Source: a virus. Taken from it: DNA of 27,708 bases. The notes beneath the pieces are model-generated. The model made no database searches and was not told where the DNA came from. It worked only from the letters and a program-made list of their open reading frames with translations. Positions within the stretch are counted from its first letter, which is position 1, and each line of letters starts with the position of its first letter. The translations under genes and the position numbers were made by a program. The DNA is taken from positions 1 to 27,708 of IMG/VR virus record IMGVR_UViG_3300020171_000109. One strand, given 5' to 3'. This document shows positions 1 to 5,808 of the stretch, one piece after another.

Positions 1-25
1 CAATATAATAAATATATAAAAAAAT

Positions 26-484
26 ATGACAAGACTACTTAAAAAAGAAGACGAGGAATTTGTAAATAGGAAAACTGAAAAACAACTCTGCTCCCAGTGT
101 AAAAAGCACAACCTTGATAAGTGTCCGTGTCCTGAAGTTAGGGAGACTGAGAAGGTGGAGTGGGCTAAGAAGTTAAAAGAAAGATTTGAGGCTAACCAAC
201 TTGATGGAGATAATATAGATGATTGCGGTGGATGTATGATTAGTGCGAAAGAAGTATTTGGTTGGTTTGTTGATGAATTTAATAATTTACTCCTCCAAGA
301 AAAGGCAAAGTGGATAAAGCAGACAAGGGATGAGGTTGTTAAAATAATTACCGACAGTAAAGCAACATTCTTCGTAAATAAAGGGCAAAAGTTGAGAGTG
401 CCAACAGACGAAGCATTGTATGAGTTAAAAGCCGAGATTGTGACAAACTGCGAGTTGTACTTTTATAAGATTTTAGAAAGCTAA
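26..484 (+). CDS. Hypothetical Cys-rich phage protein (152 aa)
   Basis: I do not recognise this family. The N-terminal third has a CxxC (C22, C25) followed by CPC near residue 33 and later a CGGC near residue 67, a pattern that could bind zinc. The rest is charged and mostly helical with no membrane segment. The start follows an A/T-rich stretch without a Shine-Dalgarno sequence, the common style in this window. It opens a run of small + strand genes of the kind phages place in accessory or early regions. The coding call is solid from length and from similarity in style to its neighbours; function is unknown. Confidence 0.75.
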   Translation: MTRLLKKEDEEFVNRKTEKQLCSQCKKHNLDKCPCPEVRETEKVEWAKKLKERFEANQLDGDNIDDCGGCMISAKEVFGWFVDEFNNLLLQEKAKWIKQTRDEVVKIITDSKATFFVNKGQKLRVPTDEALYELKAEIVTNCELYFYKILES

Positions 485-508
485 CCAACTTAACTAATAA
501 TAAATAAT

Positions 509-637
509 ATGAACATTGGGTATGCAATTTTAGGATTTATAGTAATGTATTACTTTGTGAAGATGAATTTTGATTCAAGCATCTTTACGAGAAGTTTATG
601 GGGATTATTTTTAGCAATAGCAATATATTTAATTTAA
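509..637 (+). CDS. Small membrane protein (42 aa)
   Basis: A 42-residue reading frame with two hydrophobic stretches (about residues 3-17 and 29-42) separated by a short polar loop, so a small membrane hairpin is possible. It begins 25 bases after the preceding stop, after an A/T-rich leader like those of neighbouring genes. The next leader (638 onward) starts directly after its stop codon. No family is recognised. Its fit in the gap between two genes supports it, but it is short enough to be chance. Confidence 0.5.
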   Translation: MNIGYAILGFIVMYYFVKMNFDSSIFTRSLWGLFLAIAIYLI

Positions 638-638
638 C

Positions 639-668
639 CCTCCTCGTATAAGGCGGAGGAAGAAGAAA
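639..668 (+). promoter_or_regulatory. Repeated RBS leader, copy 1 (CCTCC...GGAGG)
   Basis: CCTCC at 639-643 can pair with the Shine-Dalgarno core GGAGG at 655-659, just upstream of the ATG at 669. The 17-bp core at 650-666 (AAGGCGGAGGAAGAAGA) recurs exactly at 855-871 and 1530-1546, each time directly before a small gene. In this copy the anti-Shine-Dalgarno arm is complete, so the ribosome site could be hidden in a hairpin. Confidence 0.6.
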
Positions 669-830
669 ATGAAAACAGAAACATTTGAAATAGCGTATAA
701 ACGAGTTTTATTAGGTAAAGCCAGTAAAGCCGAATTGAAGGTTTTGATTAAATGGGCGGAGACCGAAATAAGCGAATGGGTAGCATTTTTAGAGGTATTG
801 CACCAGAAAAATAAAACTTATAGCGACTAA
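669..830 (+). CDS. Hypothetical small helical protein (53 aa)
   Basis: A 53-residue frame preceded at ideal distance by GGCGGAGGAAGAAG, the strongest ribosome-binding site type in this part of the window. The protein is charged and predicted helical, with Trp in the middle (KWAETEISEWVAF). No family is recognised. The shared leader ties it to the genes at 873 and 1551, suggesting the three are expressed in the same manner. Confidence 0.65.
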   Translation: MKTETFEIAYKRVLLGKASKAELKVLIKWAETEISEWVAFLEVLHQKNKTYSD

Positions 831-843
831 TTATAACTAACCC

Positions 844-871
844 CCTCCTCGTGTAAGGCGGAGGAAGAAGA
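844..871 (+). promoter_or_regulatory. Repeated RBS leader, copy 2 (CCTCC...GGAGG)
   Basis: CCTCC at 844-848 faces GGAGG at 860-864 in a possible 5-bp stem with a loop of about 11 bases, directly before the ATG at 873. Between CCTCC and the repeat end it differs from copy 1 at one loop base only (GTGTAA against GTATAA). Confidence 0.6.
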
Positions 872-872
872 T

Positions 873-1049
873 ATGGAAAAAATAGTCTTACCAAAACTTA
901 CTTCAAAAGATTTACCTAAAAGATTATATTATCTGTATTTATATTTAAGACAATGCAATAGAGATTGCAATAGAGATAAGGTTTATAAAAATCCAGTTTG
1001 GCAGGTTTGCAAGGATTTACCAAAGTTAGATAAGTATAAAATTAATTAA
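873..1049 (+). CDS. Hypothetical small basic protein (58 aa)
   Basis: A 58-residue frame with a strong GGAGG ribosome site in the repeated leader. The protein is Lys/Tyr/Leu-rich and has three Cys (CNRDC and a later VCKD) that might coordinate a metal or form disulfides. No family is recognised. It sits seven bases upstream of the next gene, consistent with cotranscription. Confidence 0.6.
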   Translation: MEKIVLPKLTSKDLPKRLYYLYLYLRQCNRDCNRDKVYKNPVWQVCKDLPKLDKYKIN

Positions 1050-1056
1050 CAAAATT

Positions 1057-1497
1057 ATGCCACCACTTCAAAGACCGAGAACGTTATCATATAAAGTTTG
1101 CGAAAAGTGCGGAAAAGAATTTAGTATTCATATTGGAGAAGAACCGCCAAATTATGTTAAGCCAAAACCAGAAAAAGGAATTTGCCAAGATTGTGATAAT
1201 TTTATTCTTGATGAAAGAAGACATAAAACAGATGGAACACCTTGTTGGTGCAATCCAAGAGTAATAAAAGTAAAAGCAAATAAATCTATGAACAGAGATG
1301 AACAACAATTTTTATCAGTAGGTTATCACAAGGGCGAAATGGATTTTGGAGTGAATAGTTCTGTTGCCGATTTAACTTATGAGCAGATGAAAGAATTAAG
1401 AGAAATGACTATTGTGGCGATAGGGCAAATGGAAGCAATGTGGGCAAGGGGAATGGAAGAAAGAAGGGAAAAGCCAAATCAAAGCAAAACCTCTTAG
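1057..1497 (+). CDS. Zinc-ribbon-like hypothetical protein (146 aa)
   Basis: The first half carries repeated metal-ligand pairs: CEKC near residue 15, CQDC near 43, and CWC near 63. This suggests one or two zinc-binding knuckles. The second half is helical, ending in a charged tail. The pattern is often seen in small phage proteins that touch nucleic acid or other proteins, but no family can be named. Its ATG follows an A/T-rich leader with no ribosome site. Confidence 0.75.
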   Translation: MPPLQRPRTLSYKVCEKCGKEFSIHIGEEPPNYVKPKPEKGICQDCDNFILDERRHKTDGTPCWCNPRVIKVKANKSMNRDEQQFLSVGYHKGEMDFGVNSSVADLTYEQMKELREMTIVAIGQMEAMWARGMEERREKPNQSKTS

Positions 1498-1510
1498 GGT
1501 ATAGATAACA

Positions 1511-1549
1511 CCTCTCGCACGAATAAAATAAGGCGGAGGAAGAAGAAGA
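1511..1549 (+). promoter_or_regulatory. Repeated RBS leader, copy 3
   Basis: The 17-bp purine core recurs exactly at 1530-1546 before the ATG at 1551. Here the upstream arm is degraded to CCTC (1511-1514) and lies further away, so masking of the ribosome site would be weaker than in copies 1 and 2. Confidence 0.5.
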
Positions 1550-1550
1550 A

Positions 1551-1712
1551 ATGGAAAAAGAAAAACAATACGCAATAACTTGGATTAAAGAATTAGAGGC
1601 GAAAATAAAACTATTAAGCACTGTGGCTGTTGATGACCACGATGTTCTTATTAGAAAACTTGATGTGTTTGATAATATAAAACTAACTATTGAGCAGATT
1701 AAAGAGTCTTAG
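1551..1712 (+). CDS. Hypothetical small helical protein (53 aa)
   Basis: A 53-residue frame with the GGCGGAGGAAGAAG ribosome site. The protein looks like two helices (about residues 5-24 and 30-52) with a short turn, a possible helical hairpin or coiled coil. It is the same length as the protein at 669 and shares its leader, though sequence similarity is not obvious by eye. Its stop directly abuts the first 17-bp direct repeat at 1713. Confidence 0.65.
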   Translation: MEKEKQYAITWIKELEAKIKLLSTVAVDDHDVLIRKLDVFDNIKLTIEQIKES

Positions 1713-1729
1713 CTTATAGATATTAGATT
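1713..1729 (+). repeat. 17-bp direct repeat, left copy
   Basis: CTTATAGATATTAGATT occurs here and again, without mismatch, at 1835-1851. The two copies bracket the structured element at 1731-1835. They could be a target duplication, a recombination core, or the product of duplication by slippage. Confidence 0.8.
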
Positions 1730-1730
1730 A

Positions 1731-1835
1731 GGGGGTTGATGTGGGGGTGAGTGGGTGCAAGTCCCATAATATTGTAAGTAGATGCTTAAGTAAATCTATT
1801 TATGAGGCGTGAGTTCGCATCCCCCCACCAACCCC
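1731..1835 (+). ncRNA. tRNA-like structured RNA element with 3' CCA
   Basis: The ends pair over about 14 bp: GGGGTTG (1732-1738) with CAACCCC (1829-1835), an A-C mismatch, TG with CA, then GGGGG (1743-1747) with the C-run at 1821-1825. Inside are three hairpins: TGGG/CCCA (1752-1755 with 1763-1766, 7-base loop), a 9-bp stem TAAGTAGAT/ATCTATTTA with one G-T pair and a 10-base loop (about 1785-1812 region, loop GCTTAAGTAA), and GCG/CGC (1807-1809 with 1816-1818) in a T-arm-like GAGTTCGCATCC. CCA at 1828-1830 follows an A in discriminator position. The layout resembles a cloverleaf, but arm lengths and T-loop are not canonical, so I call it tRNA-like rather than a tRNA gene. Confidence 0.5.
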
Positions 1836-1851
1836 TTATAGATATTAGATT
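1835..1851 (+). repeat. 17-bp direct repeat, right copy
   Basis: A perfect second copy of the repeat at 1713-1729. Its last two bases overlap the first 14-bp leader repeat at 1850-1863. Confidence 0.8.
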
Positions 1852-1863
1852 TAATACTTTTAA
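1850..1863 (+). repeat. 14-bp leader repeat TTTAATACTTTTAA, copy 1
   Basis: Identical 14-mers occur at 1850-1863, 2084-2097 and 2320-2333, each 12-16 bases before the start codon of a small gene (1876, 2109, 2350). They could be promoter -10 regions, translation enhancers of the leaderless or A/T-rich type, or remnants of duplication. Confidence 0.6.
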
Positions 1864-1875
1864 CTAAATAAAACT

Positions 1876-2088
1876 ATGAACAGAGAAAGATATGTTTATT
1901 TAAGCGGAAAAACTGTGCGTTGGTTGTTAAAAAGATTTGAGAACAGTAATGCTATTGGTTTAGAGGGAATACGAGTTAAAGCATTTGTGCCAGAAAGAAA
2001 GGTAATTTCCAAGCCGATTAAGGTGGAATTTTATGCAAAAAACGGGGAGAAAATTGCTTTTAAGGGGTATAAAACTAAACTAATTTAA
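1876..2088 (+). CDS. Hypothetical small basic protein (70 aa)
   Basis: A 70-residue protein with an N-terminal helix-like part and a C-terminal strand-rich part (VKAFVP, KVEFYA, KIAFKGY). It is Lys/Arg-rich and so may bind nucleic acid. No family is recognised. The start has no Shine-Dalgarno sequence; the 14-bp leader repeat lies just upstream. Its end (KLI then stop) is the same as that of the next gene and overlaps the second leader repeat. Confidence 0.65.
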   Translation: MNRERYVYLSGKTVRWLLKRFENSNAIGLEGIRVKAFVPERKVISKPIKVEFYAKNGEKIAFKGYKTKLI

Positions 2089-2097
2089 TACTTTTAA
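2084..2097 (+). repeat. 14-bp leader repeat, copy 2
   Basis: Exact copy of 1850-1863. It includes the stop codon of the gene ending at 2088, so the repeat couples gene end and next leader. Confidence 0.6.
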
Positions 2098-2108
2098 TAA
2101 ATAAGACT

Positions 2109-2324
2109 ATGAGAATACTAAAATACAACGGAAAATTAGTAGAAGAAGTCGGACATACAATTAACGGAGATACAGTAGTATTTATAAGATATTGCCGACC
2201 AGAAGATATGCCGAAATGTGAATGTGGCAGACCAATAGACAGGGAAATATCTATTGTAGAGGGTTGCCGAAATTGGAATGAGAGCATTGAAGGTGTCGAC
2301 ACATTGCCTCCGAAGTTAATTTAA
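2109..2324 (+). CDS. Hypothetical protein with CxC motif (71 aa)
   Basis: A 71-residue protein with strands in the first half (KYNGKLVEEV, GDTVVFIRY) and a CECG motif near residue 37 followed by another Cys near 52, a possible minimal metal site. Ends in PKLI like its upstream neighbour. No family is recognised. Start style and leader repeat match the genes on both sides. Confidence 0.65.
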   Translation: MRILKYNGKLVEEVGHTINGDTVVFIRYCRPEDMPKCECGRPIDREISIVEGCRNWNESIEGVDTLPPKLI

Positions 2325-2333
2325 TACTTTTAA
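2320..2333 (+). repeat. 14-bp leader repeat, copy 3
   Basis: Exact copy of 1850-1863; copies 2 and 3 agree over 17 bases. It overlaps the stop codon of the gene ending at 2324. Confidence 0.6.
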
Positions 2334-2349
2334 TAAGAAACAAAGAACC

Positions 2350-2769
2350 ATGAGGCCTCAAAGTGCAATTCAAAAAGGAAAAGAATTAGAAAATTGGATT
2401 GTTGATCGGCTTAGAATATCTGGGCTTGATACAAGGGCTTATAGACAGCGCGGATCTGGAAATGGTTTAAATAAGGGCGATGTATGGAATGATTTAAATT
2501 TGTGTATTGAGGCCAAGAACTGCAAGAATTTCAGCCGGGAATGGTTTAAGCAGGTTAAGAGAGAAAGTTTAGGGATGCAAATTCCAGTGGTGGTGTGGCA
2601 CACAAATCAGGTTCCATTGGATGATTCTGTTGTGCTTATAAGTTGGAATTACTTTGAAGAATTACTGTTAAAGAGCAGGGAGTCAGAGTTAAAGCAACCA
2701 GACAGGGAAATGAAATATAACTTAGTTAGGTTGGTTGATGCAGCTAAAAGAGTTATTAAAGATTTATAA
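2350..2769 (+). CDS. PD-(D/E)XK nuclease, Holliday-junction-resolvase-like
   Basis: The first half has the order expected for a small PD-(D/E)XK nuclease: GKELE with an acidic residue in helix 1 (E12/E14), R32 in a basic strand, G43-D44, then IEAK with E54 and K56, followed by a helix rich in Lys/Arg. This resembles archaeal Hjc and phage resolvase-like nucleases, which cut branched DNA before packaging, but restriction-type or VRR-like nucleases share the fold. The nuclease call comes from the motif spacing; the exact substrate is inference. The C-terminal 60 residues are helical. Confidence 0.65.
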   Translation: MRPQSAIQKGKELENWIVDRLRISGLDTRAYRQRGSGNGLNKGDVWNDLNLCIEAKNCKNFSREWFKQVKRESLGMQIPVVVWHTNQVPLDDSVVLISWNYFEELLLKSRESELKQPDREMKYNLVRLVDAAKRVIKDL

Positions 2770-2774
2770 AAAAT

Positions 2775-3255
2775 ATGCCAATAGGAAAACAAGGATTTCA
2801 AAAAGGACAAAAAAAATAAAAATTGGAACGGGTTTCAAAAAGGGCGCAAATTGACAGACGAGCAAAGAAAAAATATAAGTTTATGTAAAAAAGGAAAACC
2901 TAATGGTCTTTTAGGCAAGAAACATTCCGAAGAAACTAAGAAAAAAATAGGATTAGCAAATTCTATTGCATTAAAGGGGAAAAAATACAAAAAAGAAGGA
3001 GAATATAAAACTGTGCAAAGTTATAGGATTAGGCATTCAGAAAATTATAAAAATTGGAGAATTAAAATATTTTTAAGGGACAATTTTATCTGCCAAGGAT
3101 GCGAAAAGGTTGGTGGAAAATTAAATGCTCATCATATAAAAAGCTTTTCTAAATATCCAGAACTAAGATTTAATATTGATAATGGCATTACTCTTTGCGA
3201 AGATTGCCACGAGAAAACGGACAATTATCGAAATAAGAAATACAAACTTTTTTAA
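2775..3255 (+). pseudogene. HNH endonuclease with NUMOD-like repeats, split by a frameshift
   Basis: An ATG at 2775 begins [14 protein letters not shown] and stops at 2817-2819. The downstream frame continues [10 protein letters not shown] and the long HNH ORF. Removing one A from the eight-A run at 2809-2816 would fuse them into one protein whose start matches the MPIG start of the HNH gene at 7649. The remaining frame can also begin at TTG 2851. The body has [13 protein letters not shown]-type DNA-binding repeats, then CQGC, AHH, N and LCEDCH of an HNH nuclease. It is either an inactivated homing gene, a slippage-expressed gene, or a base-call error in a homopolymer. Confidence 0.7.
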
Positions 3256-3260
3256 AAACC

Positions 3261-3509
3261 ATGACAGAGCGTGCCAAATCAATTTTATATCTTTTTCTGT
3301 TTTCGTATTTTCTTTGGGGAATGTTTACTATAATGCTGGTTATGGGAGCACTCAGAGATTATGAAAATAGAATAGAATCGGAAAAAACATGTTTTGTTAA
3401 AGACCAAAATAATATCTGTTACACCGCAGAGCATTATCAAAATTATTTAAAATATAAGGAATACGCTGAGCAGATGGCAAAATCCGGATTTAGAGAAAAA
3501 TACAAATGA
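3261..3509 (+). CDS. Small single-span membrane protein (82 aa)
   Basis: Residues about 8-29 form one long hydrophobic segment, followed by a charged tail of about 50 residues with two Cys. This looks like an N-in or N-out anchored protein facing one side of the membrane. Its TGA stop overlaps the next ATG (ATGA at 3506-3509), so the two are likely translated together. No family is recognised; phage inner-membrane proteins of this size can be involved in lysis control or superinfection exclusion, but nothing specific shows that here. Confidence 0.65.
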   Translation: MTERAKSILYLFLFSYFLWGMFTIMLVMGALRDYENRIESEKTCFVKDQNNICYTAEHYQNYLKYKEYAEQMAKSGFREKYK

Positions 3510-3679
3510 AATCAGAATTTTGGATTTTCATACAAGCATTTCTGATAGTTATGGCATTTAAAGTTTGGATTGATTGGGAATATTTAGGACTTTATTCGGG
3601 ATTTATCTGTTGGATATTATTGACTATTATTTGGGGCATTGGAACATTGAATATAATTAATATATTTCCCGAAGAATGA
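3506..3679 (+). CDS. Small membrane protein with two spans (57 aa)
   Basis: A 57-residue Trp-rich hydrophobic protein: one span at about 5-23 and another at about 31-52, joined by a short acidic loop (DWEYLG). Both ends overlap neighbours by ATGA (3506-3509 and 3676-3679), which strongly supports it as a real, translationally coupled gene. No family can be named; a small holin-like or accessory membrane role is possible but unproven. Confidence 0.65.
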   Translation: MKSEFWIFIQAFLIVMAFKVWIDWEYLGLYSGFICWILLTIIWGIGTLNIINIFPEE

Positions 3680-4023
3680 GTCACGACCACTTCAAGAAAT
3701 CAACAAAGGAAAATGTGATAAAAATAATTGAATTGTTGCGTGAAGGAAAAAGCACCGCTGAAGTGGGAAGGATTATGAAAATTGACCACACAAGCGTAAT
3801 TTATTGGAGGGATAAAATTGGGCCGAATAATATCTTTGTGGATAACTTTTTTCCAGAAAATGTTATAATAAAGGTGTATAAAAAAGAAAAACCTGCGGAA
3901 GAAAAAATTATCTGCCAATTCTGCAAGGGCAAAAAAGATAAGAAGTGGAAGACAACCGGCCATTGCTGTATGCTTGCATGGCACAAAGCAAACGAAAAGA
4001 ATAGAAGTAATTTTTATTGGTAA
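3676..4023 (+). CDS. HTH DNA-binding protein with C-terminal zinc-knuckle-like motif
   Basis: Residues 14-48 form a homeodomain-like helix-turn-helix (helix, GKSTAEVGRIM turn region, recognition helix DHTSVIYWRDKIG) of the type in transposase-like and phage regulators. Near the C-terminus C80-x2-C83 and H96-C97-C98 could form a zinc site. The combination suggests a DNA-binding regulator. ATGA coupling with the upstream membrane gene places it in one operon. It might alternatively be an accessory packaging protein, but the terminase small subunit candidate lies elsewhere. Confidence 0.6.
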   Translation: MSHDHFKKSTKENVIKIIELLREGKSTAEVGRIMKIDHTSVIYWRDKIGPNNIFVDNFFPENVIIKVYKKEKPAEEKIICQFCKGKKDKKWKTTGHCCMLAWHKANEKNRSNFYW

Positions 4024-4024
4024 A

Positions 4025-4390
4025 ATGTTAGATTTAAAAAAAGGAACAGAAGAACTAAACGCTTATTTGTATATTACTCGGCCAGTTGATCCACAAGGAC
4101 TTCATTTTGAATCCGTGCAGGTTATTCTGCAATACGATGAAAAAATAGCTTATGCAATAGCTCAAAGAAAAACGCCTGAGAATTATTTGCTAATTCCTGT
4201 CAGTTTTATCCCAGTCAAAAAGATTTTAGGAGATATAAATTTTATTCCACCAACGCCACCGGCTCCATTGCCAGCCAAAAAGCCCCGGGCTACAAAAAAG
4301 CAATTCAAGTATAATTTACAATTAGCCGCAGAAAAGTTTTGTAGCAAAGCAGACAAAGCAAAATTATTAAAAATAATTGAAAAAATATGA
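4025..4390 (+). CDS. Hypothetical protein with Pro/Ala/Lys linker (121 aa)
   Basis: An upstream in-frame ATG at 3974 exists, but the start at 4025 just follows the previous stop and avoids a long overlap. The N-terminal 75 residues are strand-rich (YLYITRP, SVQVILQYDEK). A Pro-rich linker (PPTPPAPLPAKKPRATKK) leads to a helical basic C-terminus. The family is not recognised. The stop overlaps the methyltransferase start (ATGA, 4387-4390), so the pair is probably cotranslated. Confidence 0.6.
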   Translation: MLDLKKGTEELNAYLYITRPVDPQGLHFESVQVILQYDEKIAYAIAQRKTPENYLLIPVSFIPVKKILGDINFIPPTPPAPLPAKKPRATKKQFKYNLQLAAEKFCSKADKAKLLKIIEKI

Positions 4391-4911
4391 AACCTCCTCT
4401 AATGCAGGGACACGCCAACGATTTTCAAACTCCACCAGAGGCATTATATCCACTTTATCCTTATTTGAAAAAAGATTGGACTATATGGGAATGTTCTTGC
4501 GGAAAAGGAAATTTGCAAGACGAACTATTGGCAAGAGATTTTAATGTGGTAGGGACGGATATTTTAACAGGACAGGATTTTTTAACTTATCAACCAGAAA
4601 AATTTGATTGCATAATCACAAACCCACCATTTTCATTGAAGCAAAAGTTTTTAGAAAGATGTTATAAATTAGGAAAACCGTTTGCATTGCTTTTACCGCT
4701 TACAACATTTGAAACGGCAAAGAGGCAGGAATTATTTAAGAAGTATGGTTTAGAGGTTATATTTTTTGACAAGAGAATAAACTTTGAAACGCCAAGTGGA
4801 AAAGGAAGCGGAAGTTGGTTTGCGACAGCGTGGTTCACTTATGGTTTAAATATCGGCAAAGAAATGACATTTGTAAAATTAAAAAATACACAAAATGTTC
4901 AAATTTTATAG
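4387..4911 (+). CDS. DNA N6-adenine methyltransferase (phage orphan type)
   Basis: The SAM-binding motif lies at about residues 34-43 (WECSCGKGNL), GTD follows at 56-58, and the catalytic NPPF is at 79-82. This is the usual order for N6-adenine methyltransferases where the cofactor site precedes the catalytic motif. At 174 aa it is compact and lacks a clear target-recognition domain. No restriction enzyme is seen nearby, so it is probably a solitary enzyme that protects phage DNA from host cleavage or marks it. A methyltransferase acting on another planar amine is possible, but DNA adenine is the most common for this arrangement. Confidence 0.75.
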   Translation: MKPPLMQGHANDFQTPPEALYPLYPYLKKDWTIWECSCGKGNLQDELLARDFNVVGTDILTGQDFLTYQPEKFDCIITNPPFSLKQKFLERCYKLGKPFALLLPLTTFETAKRQELFKKYGLEVIFFDKRINFETPSGKGSGSWFATAWFTYGLNIGKEMTFVKLKNTQNVQIL

Positions 4912-5101
4912 CAAAACTTTTACAGACCCCGACAAGATAGATAAGTGGCTTAATGGATTTTACAAAGACGAGCCGATGGCTAATTATAATTACGAAGTTA
5001 TAGGTTATGTTTCAGTTGGAAGTGCAGTGATGATTACACTAAAAGTTTGGGAATCCCAAAAGGTTGATTTAACAAAGTTGCCTAAGAGAGGCGATAAATA
5101 A
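4895..5101 (+). CDS. Hypothetical small alpha/beta protein (68 aa)
   Basis: A 68-residue protein reading like strand, helix (DPDKIDKWLNGFY), strand, strand (YEVIGYVSV, SAVMITLKVWE). This resembles the short Cse60-like proteins found in phages and sporeformers, though the match is only by eye. It overlaps the methyltransferase end by 17 bases in another frame. Function unknown. Confidence 0.6.
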   Translation: MFKFYSKTFTDPDKIDKWLNGFYKDEPMANYNYEVIGYVSVGSAVMITLKVWESQKVDLTKLPKRGDK

Positions 5102-5102
5102 A

Positions 5103-5495
5103 ATGGCAACTCCACAACAAAGAAAGCTGATTAAAAAGTGCTTAATATGTGGATATGAAAGAGGGATAGATAATGCCCATATTTTTCCAGTTTTGATTAT
5201 AAAGCAGTTAGTGGGGATATTTTTTGAGAAATCAAAGAAATTAAAATATAAACCAGCCAAGCACACACTTATTTTGTGTAAAAACTGTCATTGGGCTTAC
5301 GATCATTTCCTATTAAACAAAGATGAATTTGAAAAAATAAAAATGTTAGTAGTATCTGAAATGACGGAAATGCAAGAGATTTTTAAAAAACAATTTTTGG
5401 AAGGGAAAATAGGAGATGATAAATTGGTCGCTGATTTTTCTAATTGGAGTAATAAATTTGATAAGTTTGTAGGTAAATTATATGGAGGATATTAG
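5103..5495 (+). CDS. HNH endonuclease (130 aa), between accessory genes and terS
   Basis: C13-x2-C16, D23-x2-H26, and C59-x2-C62-H63 followed by YDH (66-68) make a zinc-bound HNH (beta-beta-alpha metal) site. It lacks the NUMOD-type repeats of the HNH genes at 2775 and 7649. An HNH gene next to terminase is a known feature of cos-type phages, where it helps cleave packaged DNA, so this copy could be either packaging-related or a free homing enzyme. Its 3' end overlaps the terS start by 14 bases. Confidence 0.7.
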   Translation: MATPQQRKLIKKCLICGYERGIDNAHIFPVLIIKQLVGIFFEKSKKLKYKPAKHTLILCKNCHWAYDHFLLNKDEFEKIKMLVVSEMTEMQEIFKKQFLEGKIGDDKLVADFSNWSNKFDKFVGKLYGGY

Positions 5496-5808
5496 AACAA
5501 AAAAAGTTATTAATGAGGTTGCAAAGGGTAGCACTCTCGCTTCTGCTCAAAGAAAAGCCGGATATGCGCAAGCTACTATCCGTTCTGCTAAAATACAAAA
5601 AACAAAAAAGTTTAAAAAAGCTGTTTTGCCAATAGTCCAAAAGTTAGAGGACGAAAGAAATGCGATTATTGAAAGACTTAAAAAGACAAGAAACAAAGCA
5701 AAATATAGGGATCTTATGGATGGGTTAGACAAAACTACTAAGAATATCCAACTTCTTACAGGAGGAAAAACAGAAGACAGCCACATGACAGTTAGTTGGG
5801 AAAAATAA
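5482..5808 (+). CDS. terS: Terminase small subunit (TerS)
   Basis: The N-terminal half reads as a helix-turn-helix domain with the typical small terminase signature around residues 13-40 (a variable helix, then AGYAQATIRSAKI and a basic helix), followed by a long charged helix for oligomerisation. Small terminase rings recognise the viral DNA packaging site and load the large subunit. The gene abuts terL with no gap (stop at 5808, next ATG at 5809), which decides the call more than sequence alone. 108 aa is short but within the family range. Confidence 0.7.
   Translation: MEDIRTKKVINEVAKGSTLASAQRKAGYAQATIRSAKIQKTKKFKKAVLPIVQKLEDERNAIIERLKKTRNKAKYRDLMDGLDKTTKNIQLLTGGKTEDSHMTVSWEK

Noticed and set aside
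1731-1835. Ordinary functional tRNA gene
   Set aside because: D- and T-arm pairing and the T-loop are not canonical and the middle stem is too long, so only a tRNA-like label is justified.
3506-3679. Recoded TGA (as in some Patescibacteria)
   Set aside because: TGA ends several genes at natural ATGA overlaps (3507, 3677, 4388, 10415), so the standard use fits.
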